Source: Fidelibacterota bacterium REDSEA-S14_B6 (GTDB lineage: Bacteria > Fidelibacterota > Marinisomatia > Marinisomatales > S15-B10). From it: a stretch of DNA of 45,067 nucleotides. The stretch covers positions 1 through 45,067 of the forward strand of contig LUOC01000124.1 of the NCBI GenBank assembly GCA_001626655.1, read 5' to 3'. Below the pieces are notes generated by a model. The model was given only the letters and a program-made list of their open reading frames with translations, was not told the DNA's origin and searched no databases. Numbering within the stretch: position 1 is the first letter of the stretch; every line of letters begins with the position of its first letter. Positions 8,434-17,900 of the stretch are shown piece after piece. A program made the position numbers and the translations under genes.

Positions 8434-9081
8434 TTATCCTTTCAGGCGAAAATTGACAGGGATGGAAATCCAGACGCCTACATCCCTGTCACGCTGTTTA
8501 GCAGGTTTGAACTTGGTCTTCTTAATGGCGGTCATAGCGGCATCATCCAGCCCCGTATTTGCAATCCCTTTCAAGACCACCGTCTCCGTCACTTTGCCTT
8601 TCTTATTAACGAAAGCCTGTATAACCACCGTCCCTTCGATCCCGGCTTCCTGGGCTATCTCGGGATAGACAATGTTTCGCTGGATGGCGCCGTAGCCACC
8701 AATCGGTACGGGTGGATCATCGTAAGGGATGAAACGCACACGAGGCCCTTCGGACGGCGGCGGAGGCGGTGAATCCCACTCCACGAAATCGTCAAGTTCC
8801 GTCTCCTCAATCGTGATGTCGTCGGCCAAATCCTCATCCTCGGACTCCACCGGAATAGACGGCCTTGAGGGGGGCGGGGGCAGTTCAAACTGCTGAGTCT
8901 GCGGAATGTCAAACTGCTCAATCTCGATGTGGATCTCCTTCTCAAGGAACTCCTTCACGCCGAACCGCGGAAAGGCGATAAGCAGTGTAATCAGCATCAG
9001 GACGGAAATGAGTGTCGTCACACGGACCGCAATGGGATAGCGAAGTTTCAGGGAGACGCTGGGGTCTTTTCTAAGGATCAT
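8434..9081 (-). CDS. tonB: Energy transducer TonB
   Basis: This 215-residue TonB-family protein couples the inner-membrane proton gradient to outer-membrane receptors. It has a cytoplasmic start, one transmembrane helix at about 17-41 (VRVTTLISVLMLITLLIAF), then a proline-rich and acidic periplasmic spacer with PPPPS and SPPPPPSEGP runs. The C-terminal TonB domain (about 130-215) contains VYPEIAQEAGIEGTVV, FVNKKGKV and AAMTAIKKTKFKPAKQ. It is the last gene of exbB-exbD-exbD-tonB, overlapping exbD by 4 bases. The gene appears intact. Confidence 0.93.
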   Translation of the reverse strand: MILRKDPSVSLKLRYPIAVRVTTLISVLMLITLLIAFPRFGVKEFLEKEIHIEIEQFDIPQTQQFELPPPPSRPSIPVESEDEDLADDITIEETELDDFVEWDSPPPPPSEGPRVRFIPYDDPPVPIGGYGAIQRNIVYPEIAQEAGIEGTVVIQAFVNKKGKVTETVVLKGIANTGLDDAAMTAIKKTKFKPAKQRDRDVGVWISIPVNFRLKG

Positions 9082-9491
9082 GACGGCGCCGCGACTTTCG
9101 ATGAATAGTTAATCTTGAGGGCATCCGCTTCTCGGAGCTCGTTGTGCATATCGCTTATGAGTTCCATGGACGCTTCCCTGTCAGCCTTGAGAGAGACAGT
9201 CAGTTGGGGATCGGCCACGCGCTTATCATACATTACATGCTTCACATTGTCCATGGGAATAATCTTGTCATCAATGGAGATCATCCCATCTTTCGATATG
9301 AAAATGTGGGCCGTGTGCCGCTTTGACTCCAGCCGTTCAATTTTTCGCGCCTGCGGAAGGAACACATTCAGCCCCTCATATTCTCTGAGCACTGTCGTGA
9401 CCATGAAGAAAATGAGCAGCATGAAAATAATGTCCGGCATGGAAGAGGTAGGGATTTCACCGGAGACTTTAGTCTTTGAGGAGAACTTCAC
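9078..9491 (-). CDS. exbD: ExbD/TolR family biopolymer transport protein
   Basis: This 137-residue ExbD/TolR protein is the second of two in this operon. A short cytoplasmic N-terminus is followed by one transmembrane helix (SMPDIIFMLLIFFMVTTVL), whose Asp is the expected proton-path residue, and then a periplasmic domain of about 95 residues. It works with ExbB and TonB as the proton-driven motor. It overlaps the upstream exbD by 4 bases and tonB by 4 bases, showing tight translational coupling. It is intact, unlike the upstream exbD. Confidence 0.93.
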   Translation of the reverse strand: MKFSSKTKVSGEIPTSSMPDIIFMLLIFFMVTTVLREYEGLNVFLPQARKIERLESKRHTAHIFISKDGMISIDDKIIPMDNVKHVMYDKRVADPQLTVSLKADREASMELISDMHNELREADALKINYSSKVAAPS

Positions 9492-9838
9492 TTATCCGTC
9501 TCCGCAATTGAGATTCGCGTGGCGTTAGCCATCTTGAGCTGGTCAAGCACCTCCACGTAAGTTTGGTACTTCGCTTTGGGGTGCGTTTTCACGGAAATAA
9601 TCAGCTTATCGTTGGCGGCCATTTTTTCCAACACCACCTGCCGAATGTCTTTGATCTGCAGCGGTTCCTTATCCAGAAGAACATCGCCCCGAGCGTTGAT
9701 AAGAAGGTTGGAAATGTTCTTCTTCGGAATCTCCTTCTCTTCCCCTTTTGGCGGCAGTACAAGCCCGAGACCCTTATCCATGTCGATGGTTGTGGTGACG
9801 AGAAAGAAAATCAGCAGCAGGAAAGCGATGTCCGCCAT
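9488..9838 (-). CDS. exbD: ExbD/TolR family protein with lost N-terminus
   Basis: This is the first of two ExbD/TolR proteins. The transmembrane segment SMADIAFLLLIFFLVTTTI, with its conserved Asp, and the periplasmic domain are present. The conserved leader of the family (TAGDIPSGSMADIAF) is encoded, but just upstream the frame runs into the exbB reading frame at about 9862, with no start codon where one is expected. The first ATG after the junction is at 9838 and gives 116 residues starting two positions before the helix Asp. A longer frame reaches 9985 but is a shadow of exbB. A stretch holding the exbB tail and the exbD start seems to be missing. Confidence 0.75.
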   Translation of the reverse strand: MADIAFLLLIFFLVTTTIDMDKGLGLVLPPKGEEKEIPKKNISNLLINARGDVLLDKEPLQIKDIRQVVLEKMAANDKLIISVKTHPKAKYQTYVEVLDQLKMANATRISIAETDK

Positions 9839-10382
9839 GGATCCGCTCGGTATATCTCCTGCTGTTCTGGAATGTCTGAACGATAATAGCCACCACAAGC
9901 CCGAACAGGGTTGTAAGAAGAGCGATGGAAATACCGCCCGCCACAACCGCCGGTGAAATGTCGTTGGCAGCTTTAATATCATCAAAGGCCTGAATCATAC
10001 CGGCCACCGTTCCAGTGAACCCGAGCATGGGAGCCAAACTCACAACAGTGCTGAGCCACACCATGTTCTTTTCCAGAAAGGCCATCTCGATAGTCCCGGC
10101 ATTTTCGATTCCTTTCTCCACCGCTTCGATTCCACGGTGCGCACGGCTCAATCCTGCATGGAACACTTCCGCCACGGGGCCTCGTGTCGTGGAGCACACT
10201 TCCAGAGCGCTCTCATGCCCTTCATCGTGCAAGGCAGTGCGGATGCTGTCCATGAATTTCTTTGTATCAACCGATGCGCGAAACAGTGTGTAAACCCTCT
10301 CCAGGCCAAACCCAAGGCCAAAGATTAAGAGCCCAAGAATTGGGTACATAAAAGGCCCACCGTCTAAAAAATACTGAACCAT
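9774..10382 (-). CDS. exbB: ExbB/MotA/TolQ proton channel with displaced C-terminus
   Basis: This ExbB/TolQ family protein is the proton-channel scaffold of the TonB motor. A first helix (FMYPILGLLIFGLGFGLERV), a cytoplasmic domain, and the paired helices WLSTVVSLAPMLGFTGTVAG and ALLTTLFGLVVAIIVQTFQ are all present. After QTFQN (about residue 173) the sequence stops matching the family: the last 29 or so residues are out-of-frame exbD DNA (RRYTERIHGG and on). The normal cytoplasmic tail is therefore absent. A good AAGGAG Shine-Dalgarno precedes the ATG at 10382. ExbB is needed by all downstream genes of the operon, so a true lesion would be expected to matter; see findings. Confidence 0.85.
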   Translation of the reverse strand: MVQYFLDGGPFMYPILGLLIFGLGFGLERVYTLFRASVDTKKFMDSIRTALHDEGHESALEVCSTTRGPVAEVFHAGLSRAHRGIEAVEKGIENAGTIEMAFLEKNMVWLSTVVSLAPMLGFTGTVAGMIQAFDDIKAANDISPAVVAGGISIALLTTLFGLVVAIIVQTFQNSRRYTERIHGGHRFPAADFLSRHHNHRHG

Positions 10383-10486
10383 TACAGTTTTCTCCTTACT
10401 AAAGTCTTAGAAACGCTCACGAAAATAATGCTTTCGCCAAGGAATATCAAACGCCGAATCTCTGGATCAGTTCTCACGGAAAACTG

Positions 10487-12082
10487 TCAGTGTGACGAGA
10501 GAAATGACGACGCTTCATCGAGATGAGACATGGCCGCCACTACCTGCGGATCGTTGCTCACAAATATCTGGTAGTACGCCGATTTGCCCCAGATCGCTCC
10601 AGCGACTTCGGCCTTCAGAACTGACCTAATATAACGGCTGTCCTCCTCTATTTCGCCCCTGTCAACCTCCACATCCTGCTTTTCGACGTAGCCGAGAAAG
10701 TCGTCCAAAAGTGTGTCGGTGATCTGAAACTTGTTCTTAAAGGATCGAACATTTTCCCAGCCGTCTTTCCTTTCTTTTGCAAATTCTGTTCCCCAGTTAA
10801 AAGTCAGTCTTTTGGGGTGACCCACGAGGCGTGACGTTCCGGGGGTGTGCTCTGTCAGCGGAACGTGGACGTCCGGAGAGATGCCGCCGCCGCCGTAGAC
10901 TTCTCGGCCTTTCTTGGTCTTATACTTCGCTTTTCCCGTGCGAAGCGAATCGAGCATCTCTTCCCTGTCTTTCTTTCCGAAGTCTTCATAATAGTCGCGG
11001 ATTCCATTTTCGTAAGGCCTCTGAATCAGCCTGCCGCTTGGGGTGTAGTATCGCGCGATGGTGACGCGGAGGGCCGAGCCGTCCTTCAGGGGCCACTGCC
11101 GCTGGACAAGCCCTTTGCCGAAACTTGTCTCCCCCACCACAAGTCCGCGGTCCAAATCCTGAACAGCGCCCGCAACGATCTCGCTGGCGCTTGCGGACCA
11201 TCGGTTGATTAAAACAATGACGGCAAAATCGTCGTAGCCTCTGTTATTGTTGGCCATGTACACTTCGGACATTTCAGACTTTCGCCCGGCGGTGTAGACG
11301 AGCGTGTCCGGCGTGGTGATAAACAGGTCAGCCACATTGACTGCCTGCTCAAGATATCCACCGCCGTTTGTGCGAAGATCAAAGATGAGCCGTGTCATCC
11401 CTTCGGATCTCAGTCTGTCAATGGCTGAAGAGACTTCGTCAGACGTGCTGGAAGCAAACCTCGTCAGCCGCATATATCCCGTCCGGTCGTCAATCATGAA
11501 GGATGAGATGAGGCTGTAGATGGGGATTTGATCCCGGATGATCTCCACATCAAAAGTTTCTTCCAGGCCTGGGCGCCGAATGGTAATCATCACAGCGCTC
11601 CCTTTCGGTCCACGGAGCGTTCTGTAAACTTCTTCCCGCGTTATTTCGTAGGCATCATCGCCATCAATGGCGACAATCTTATCACCGGGCTGGAGGCCGG
11701 CGCGATCGGACGGGGAATCCACCACCGGCGCAATCACCGTGATATAACCACCCAGCAAATCGAACTCGATGCCGATCCCTTCAAACCTCCCCTGATACTC
11801 TTCGTTCACCTCCTCCAGTTTGTCCCGGGGGATGTAGGAAGAGTGGGGATCCAGTTCATCGAGCATGCCGAGGAATGCTCCGTCCAGCGCATTGTCCCAG
11901 TTCACCGGTTCAACATAGTTTTCGTTGACGATGGAGATGATCTGGTTCAGGACGCGAATCTTATCGTAGATGTTGACCGCCTTGCTGTAGGCGGCGGGGC
12001 CGACGGAGGCAGCGGTGAAGAGGAAGACGGCTGTGACCGCTCCGGCTATCAGAAGTCGTTTTTTTCTATTTTTCGGAATCAC
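10487..12082 (-). CDS. S41 family C-terminal processing peptidase
   Basis: This 531-residue S41 protease (CtpA/Prc class) has an N-terminal membrane anchor or signal segment (about 9-31), a CTPA N-terminal helical region, a PDZ domain (about 95-185) and the S41 catalytic core. The catalytic dyad is Ser298 in WSASASEIVAGA and Lys323 in SFGKGLVQ. Such proteases trim C-termini of envelope proteins in the periplasm. The start is GTG at 12082; the Shine-Dalgarno is weak. It lies 104 bases upstream of exbB in the same direction, so cotranscription is possible. The C-terminal extension of about 130 residues past the core is usual for the longer CtpA types. Confidence 0.92.
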   Translation of the reverse strand: MIPKNRKKRLLIAGAVTAVFLFTAASVGPAAYSKAVNIYDKIRVLNQIISIVNENYVEPVNWDNALDGAFLGMLDELDPHSSYIPRDKLEEVNEEYQGRFEGIGIEFDLLGGYITVIAPVVDSPSDRAGLQPGDKIVAIDGDDAYEITREEVYRTLRGPKGSAVMITIRRPGLEETFDVEIIRDQIPIYSLISSFMIDDRTGYMRLTRFASSTSDEVSSAIDRLRSEGMTRLIFDLRTNGGGYLEQAVNVADLFITTPDTLVYTAGRKSEMSEVYMANNNRGYDDFAVIVLINRWSASASEIVAGAVQDLDRGLVVGETSFGKGLVQRQWPLKDGSALRVTIARYYTPSGRLIQRPYENGIRDYYEDFGKKDREEMLDSLRTGKAKYKTKKGREVYGGGGISPDVHVPLTEHTPGTSRLVGHPKRLTFNWGTEFAKERKDGWENVRSFKNKFQITDTLLDDFLGYVEKQDVEVDRGEIEEDSRYIRSVLKAEVAGAIWGKSAYYQIFVSNDPQVVAAMSHLDEASSFLSSH

Positions 12083-12210
12083 AATTTTCTCAGTTGGACA
12101 GGATCCGAGCAGGTAAGTTTACTGTACAGTCGTCAGCGTGAGCAACTATAACCCAAAATAGATCATCGCCCGGACCGCCAGAGAATTCAGGCCCGTTTCA
12201 GGTGAGTCCG

Positions 12211-12999
12211 TTAAACCTTTACCGCAAGATATGGTTGAATATTGACAAAGGTCCCCGAGAGCGATGTTGTGGCGCCGCTGAAAGCAATCGTTGGAATCTG
12301 GCTGTTGTTGACATGTGTAATGTCGGCCTCAGTGATCTGGCCGTCCGAATTCGCGTCCGTCACCGGTGTTTCACCATTTGGGCGAATCTGAAAAACTGAC
12401 CTGAACTGGTCTTTCCAAGAAGGGCTTCCGGTTGTCTGTGAAACATTGAGGCTTAAGCGGCCGTAGCCAAAGAGGGAGCCGACGGAGACCTCCAGCCCCT
12501 TAAAGAGCGGAAACATGTATTCAATGGTAGCGCCACTGACCCACATGGAAATTTTCGCCTCTAAGTCCGGCGACTGGTTTCCCACTTCTGGGGGAGGTGC
12601 GTAGGCGGATTTTTGTTCCGTGTCCGCATCAAATTCACCGTCTTGATCGAGGTCGAGGAAAAGTATGATTTCGGGCCGCTTCGTCAAAAAGCTGCTCCCC
12701 ACCCCGGCGAAGCCGCCGATCCGAATCCGTTCGGTGATATTGGAAAACCCTTCTCCTCCATTGAGTACAAATGGATTTGAAAACTGTGTTAAGTCAAAGC
12801 CGAAGCCGGCTGTATCGCCTACCGAGCCCAACATTTCGAAGCTGCCCAGTTCGCCAAGGTTCTGAAACAGGAACATCTGGCTGAAGCCGACACCTCCGCC
12901 ATAGAACGACTCCGGCGGATAGTAATCTTCCTGCCCGAGAAGACAGATCGGCGCCAAGGACAAACATAGCGCCGCTCTTTTGATTGCACCGGTTACCAT
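12211..12999 (-). CDS. Exported outer-membrane-like protein, probable C-terminal frameshift
   Basis: I do not recognise a named family for this 262-residue protein. An N-terminal signal peptide (about 1-22, ending in CLLGQ) is followed by Gly/aromatic-rich strands that alternate in beta-barrel fashion. It contains two calcium-type acidic loops, DLDQDGEFDADTE and DANSDGQITEAD. GAGGTG precedes the ATG. The frame stops at NIQPYLAVKV, but a -1 shift opens 22 more residues ending LAVRAMIYFGL before a TAG at 12146-12148, a far more barrel-like terminus. One missing base in the AAAGGTTT run at about 12213-12220 would explain this. The gene is divergent from the FG-GAP protein gene at 13179. Confidence 0.7.
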   Translation of the reverse strand: MVTGAIKRAALCLSLAPICLLGQEDYYPPESFYGGGVGFSQMFLFQNLGELGSFEMLGSVGDTAGFGFDLTQFSNPFVLNGGEGFSNITERIRIGGFAGVGSSFLTKRPEIILFLDLDQDGEFDADTEQKSAYAPPPEVGNQSPDLEAKISMWVSGATIEYMFPLFKGLEVSVGSLFGYGRLSLNVSQTTGSPSWKDQFRSVFQIRPNGETPVTDANSDGQITEADITHVNNSQIPTIAFSGATTSLSGTFVNIQPYLAVKV

Positions 13000-13178
13000 A
13001 TTTTGCTCACCTCGGATAAGCGAGAGGGCAATTTAACTTTCCGTTTGTCTTAGTAACAAGCGACAATTGGCACCGGCCATTTTTTCTTGGTTTTGCCGAG
13101 GACGCCCGATATATTCGCTGACGGAGAGAGGTCGACTATTCGCTTCTCTTTGAATTCGCAAGCCGAGGTAAGGTAGAC

Positions 13179-14921
13179 ATGTTTCAATCGACGCGAACAG
13201 TTGCGTACTGCTCATTAGTCTCGCGTTCCTTCAAGAGCGCACTGCGCACTCTTTGTGTCATGTCGGCATTTCCCTGTCTGGTTACAGCCCAAAAAAATGT
13301 GGTCTCTCTCAGTGCGAGTTTTGATATCGACGGCGACGGTTTCAGCGAATTCCTCGCCTTAGAGAAGCAGAGTCCCCACGACCTGTCTCCTTCCAGCGCC
13401 GCTTTCTACGAAATAGATGAATTTGGATTCCACACTGAACTGTGGCGCCACACGACGCCCCGCCACATCGTCACCGCGGAGATTGGAGACCTTGATGGTG
13501 ACGGCTCTCCCGAGATTCTGGTTCTGAGCCGTTCGTCGTCCCTCGGAGCCGGCGCCGATGATCCGCCGTGGCTCAAGGTTTTCCGATGGGCCGGTTTTGA
13601 CTTCTCACCTTCGCCGTCCATCTCCTTGAGCGGCATTCGAGACAGTGAACGGCTGCGTCCCTCCGGAATCGCCCTCATCGATTTTGACATGGATGGAACA
13701 GATGAAATCTCCTTTGCTCAGGCGAGCCCCCAACGGTCTCTTTCTGTCAATTCCCTGCCGGGAACTGGTGCCCTTGAAGAAGCCTCTGCTCTCTCGTCCG
13801 CCGCCATCAGTTCGGGGTACGGTCATATCCATCTGGTGGAAACTGACTATAACAACGATTCGGCGCCGGACCTTATGGCCCTCAGTCCGGAGGCTTCCCG
13901 AGTCTGGCTACAGGTTTTTACGAACCGGGACGGTCAAATTTCGATGGGCCCATCGGCCGCTCCGAGCTATCCTTCCGGCACCGCGGCTCCTATCGGTCTC
14001 ATCCCGAGCGGTATGGCAAGCGTGGATATTGACGATGATAATTCGGACGAAATCCTCCTCCCCTTCGAATCGGGATCGGTTCTGGCGCTTAAGCAGATCG
14101 GGTCGGACTTTGCGCTGATCCCGGTCGGGGGCGATGTGGCCTCCCTGTTCCAGTTCCCCTCCTCTCTTACAGAATTGGACATAGATAATATTCTGCTCGG
14201 CAGGGCGGAGCTCGGCATGACCGGAACCCTCCAGCAGATGAATCTTAATGCTCTCCCAGTGGCGGCGGTTGATGTGGAGCCAGAAGTTCCCAGTGCACCT
14301 CCCGTTCCAGAACCGGAGATTGCGGCGGTCGAGCCCGAGCCAACCGTGGCCGAACCTGAGGCTTCTTCTAGGCCTTCCATCGGAACCATGCGCCTCTCCG
14401 CGGTCCCTGTGGCGACTGCGCAGGCGACTGTTCAGGATGATGAAGCCTCTCCCGCCAGAGTCGGTCTGACGGGGCGAGTTCAGAGGGCTGACCTTGCATC
14501 TGTCAATCGCGAAACCGGCGAAGTTTCGCCGCGACGAGGCGCAACGGCGTCATCTGCCAGCGGCCGGATGACACAGATTTCCCTCTCAACCCTCGGGGGT
14601 GCACCGGGAGGCCCCGCCGCTGTTTCCGATACAGCGTATGTTGAAACTCCATTTATATATCCTGTTGCCCCTTCAAGCGGAACTATGGCTACATTTAGAA
14701 AGATTATGTTCCCCGATGGCGCACGGTTTAACCCGAACTCGAGAAACATCGAATGGACACCCACTCCATCTCAGGTGGGATTCCATCGGTTTGAGTTCCA
14801 GATTGTGGTTCAGGGCGGTGGTAGCAGGCCTGATGTGCAAGAGGTGCGGGGGCAGGGTGTGACCGTCCGGTCTACCTCCAAGATTGAATCTTTCCAGTTT
14901 ACGGTGGTCGTACTGGAGTAA
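13179..14921 (+). CDS. Exported FG-GAP/VCBS-repeat protein
   Basis: This 580-residue exported protein has a long N-terminal signal region (cleavage probably after about residue 37, VTAQ). It is followed by FG-GAP/VCBS-type calcium loops spaced along the first 350 residues (FDIDGDGFSEFLAL, GDLDGDGSPEILVL, IDFDMDGTDEIS, VDIDDDNSDEILLP), which suggests a beta-propeller. Residues of about 360-500 are Pro/Glu/Ala-rich and look like a flexible linker. The C-terminus is one Ig-like 'putative Ig' (He_PIG) domain with PDGARFNPNSRNIEWTPTPS. AAGG lies 6 nt before the ATG. The stop is one base from the next gene, a larger protein of the same architecture, so the two are coexpressed and probably work together at the cell surface. 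Confidence 0.82.
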   Translation: MFQSTRTVAYCSLVSRSFKSALRTLCVMSAFPCLVTAQKNVVSLSASFDIDGDGFSEFLALEKQSPHDLSPSSAAFYEIDEFGFHTELWRHTTPRHIVTAEIGDLDGDGSPEILVLSRSSSLGAGADDPPWLKVFRWAGFDFSPSPSISLSGIRDSERLRPSGIALIDFDMDGTDEISFAQASPQRSLSVNSLPGTGALEEASALSSAAISSGYGHIHLVETDYNNDSAPDLMALSPEASRVWLQVFTNRDGQISMGPSAAPSYPSGTAAPIGLIPSGMASVDIDDDNSDEILLPFESGSVLALKQIGSDFALIPVGGDVASLFQFPSSLTELDIDNILLGRAELGMTGTLQQMNLNALPVAAVDVEPEVPSAPPVPEPEIAAVEPEPTVAEPEASSRPSIGTMRLSAVPVATAQATVQDDEASPARVGLTGRVQRADLASVNRETGEVSPRRGATASSASGRMTQISLSTLGGAPGGPAAVSDTAYVETPFIYPVAPSSGTMATFRKIMFPDGARFNPNSRNIEWTPTPSQVGFHRFEFQIVVQGGGSRPDVQEVRGQGVTVRSTSKIESFQFTVVVLE

Positions 14922-14922
14922 C

Positions 14923-17900
14923 ATGAAGACCGTTAGGATATTCCTCGCTTTTCTCATCGCATCTGCCGCGGCCATGGCGCAGAACCTTCAGATCGTCCAC
15001 ATGGACGGCGTGTACGATCTTGACAATGACGATCTTGTTGAATTCATCGCTTTTGAAGAGGCCCGTGAGACGGGCGGAACGGTGACGCGCATCGCTTATT
15101 ACGAAATCGATGATCTCAGTTTCCCGCAACTTATTTGGAATTTTGACACGCCCGGACAGATTAATGGGCAGATTATCGGGGCCCGCCTTGCGGACTTGGA
15201 TGGGAGCGGAACGCCTGAGCTCTTTATCGCCGCCAACGTGATTTCTGCGGACAACCCTGAATTCAGTCAGGCGGTCATCTATATCTACGATTGGATAGAC
15301 GGCACTTTCTCCACTTCTCCGGCCCTCTCCTCGGCGATCTCCACACCGGAGAGCCGGCAGGCCGTCAGCAACGTCGATGTTATCGATCTTGAAGGTGACG
15401 GCAAAGACGAGGTGGCCATCGCCCTCACCGGTCCCGAAGCGATGGTTACCATCATCGGCGAACAGAACGGTGAGGAGCGAAGGTTCGGCGAAGTGCTGAC
15501 ATTTCTCCTTCAGGATTTTTCCACAAGCGCCGGAGACGTACACGTGGCGGGAGTCGACTTTGACAGGGACGGCCTGTCTGACCTCATCGCTTTCAGCCCG
15601 GAGCGAAACGTCCTTCGAATTCAGTCGTTTCTTAATTCGGGCGGCATTCTCGGGATCGGCCCCGGCCTCCTCCACAGAGTTCCGGGGATGTCAAATATAC
15701 TCTCCAGATCTATCGCCCGCCTTAACTGGAACAACGACGCTACCGATGATCTCCTCATCCCATTTCAATCCGGGCATGTGGTCTCTCTCTCGCTAGATCA
15801 GCAAGGGATAGATGTTCGCGAGCTTGGGATCGAAGCCGGGCCTCTTTCTGATCTCAAGCATGCCGATTTTAACCACGACGGCATATTAGACCTTCTCCTT
15901 GTCAGCGGTCAGCAGGGCGTTATCACTGTCTCCTACGCCTCGCAGGATGATGTCCCTCCCCTCAATGAGTTCTTTTCCGTCGGCGCAGGAGAAGGGGGCG
16001 AAGGGGCGCAGATTTTTTCGGTGGTTCCGGAGATTGTGGACGATATATACCTTGGCACTGTCATCGCTGGTGGATGGACGGGGCAACAGAGTGAAATCTT
16101 CTACTTCGAGCTCGGCTCCGTTCCTGAGTATCCAGAAGAGATTCTCGTAGACACCTATATCCCGCAGGCGCGGTTGGAGGAGACGGTTGAGGAGATGCCT
16201 GTGATCCCTCCCGCCGAAGGGCAGCCCCTGCCGATAGGGATTCTCCCCACGTATGTATTGCCGATACACCAGACATTTGCCTACACCATCCCTGAGGAAG
16301 ACGATAGGGAATTCTTCAGTTTCCGGTGGATCGATCCCCCGCCAAGAGGGATGTATTTTCACTACGAAACACGTTCCATCGAGTGGGTTCCCGATGAGAT
16401 GCAGCTCGGCGCTTACCAGCTCTCCTTTCTGCTAAAGATGAAAGTGGGTGAAACGGTAGACATCCTGACGACTGATGAGGAAGGGGTAGTCACATATCAG
16501 GTTATCCCCGAGCTCGCTACCATTGAATCTCGATTCTGGATTTACGTGAATGACCCCCCAGCCATTGTATCCCACCCCGATCTGACGGAATTCGTGGCGG
16601 GCGACCCTTTCATTTATCAGGTCAACGCCACAGACAAAAACCAGGACGCCTTTCTCCGGTATACGCTGGAAAAGGCGCCGGAAGGGATGGCCATCGATCA
16701 GACTGGTCTTCTGGAATGGCAGACCGATGCGTCTCACATCAACATCTACGATGTGAGAATTGTCGCTTCAGACGGCTTCGACAGGGATGTCCAGAATCTT
16801 CAGCTCTATTCCCGGGGGCAGGTTGTTATTACATCTCTTCCTGAGCTGAGCGCCACAGTAGAGGAAGAATACAGCTACAAGGTAGATGTCCGAATGCCGG
16901 AGGATAAGCAGCATGAGCTGATCTATACGCTTGTCTATTCACCATACGGAATGATGGTGGACAATATGGGGCATATCACCTGGACGCCTCAAAGTACTCA
17001 GATCGACACCCAGCGGTTCGTCATTGCCGCAAACCATGGAATCGCTGTCGACACGCAGCGGGTCGCTCTCTTTGTTAACCATCCTGCTATACTCTCTTCC
17101 GTTCCCGAGCCGATGACAAAGATCGCCCTCAATGATACGTTCGACTTCCAACTGGTGGTCGATGATCCAAACGAGTTTGACGTTATCCGGTATGAGCCGA
17201 TCTCCCTCCCGGACGGCATGAGGATTGATCCGTCAACCGGCCGTATGCTCTGGATCCCCACCGAAGCCAATCTCGATTTTTCCACCGCCGAGCTGGAAAT
17301 CTCTGATGGCCACATGTCGCACGTTCAGTCTTACGACTTTTTCGTGAATGCGCCGATTCAGATTGTGTCCGAGCCTCCCACGCTGGGGGCGGTGGGTGAA
17401 GGATTCACCTACGAAATAGAAACGAAAGATCTCAATGAAGGGTCCCTCATGCCCTTCGCCAACGTAACGCCTGTCCACAGCACGGAAAACAGCACCGTAT
17501 TCGCTGTTGAAATTGGTGATGACGTCTACCGTGAAAACATCGACCGCTATATCGGTGAGTTCAAGGCAAAGAAAACCATCCTCCTGGAACTGGAAGACGA
17601 AGAGCCGAAGTCCGATGACGAGGTGGAGGAAGAGGAGACCGTCTCCCGCATCAATCTTAAACGGTATGTTCAGGATGTTTTTTACGAAGACGACCAGCTG
17701 TTTGTCGTGGTCAATAGGGTCGGTGGGCGAACGGTCAAGATTAAGGACGTCCTGTGGCATTTCTTTGAAGGAAACAAAGGGAAGCCACCGAAGGTTCTGG
17801 TGAACCGCATCCCCTTTGTACGGTACACGCTACTAGACTTCCCGGACGGGATGTTTGTGGACGAACATACAGGCACCATTTCCTGGACGCCCAACACAAA

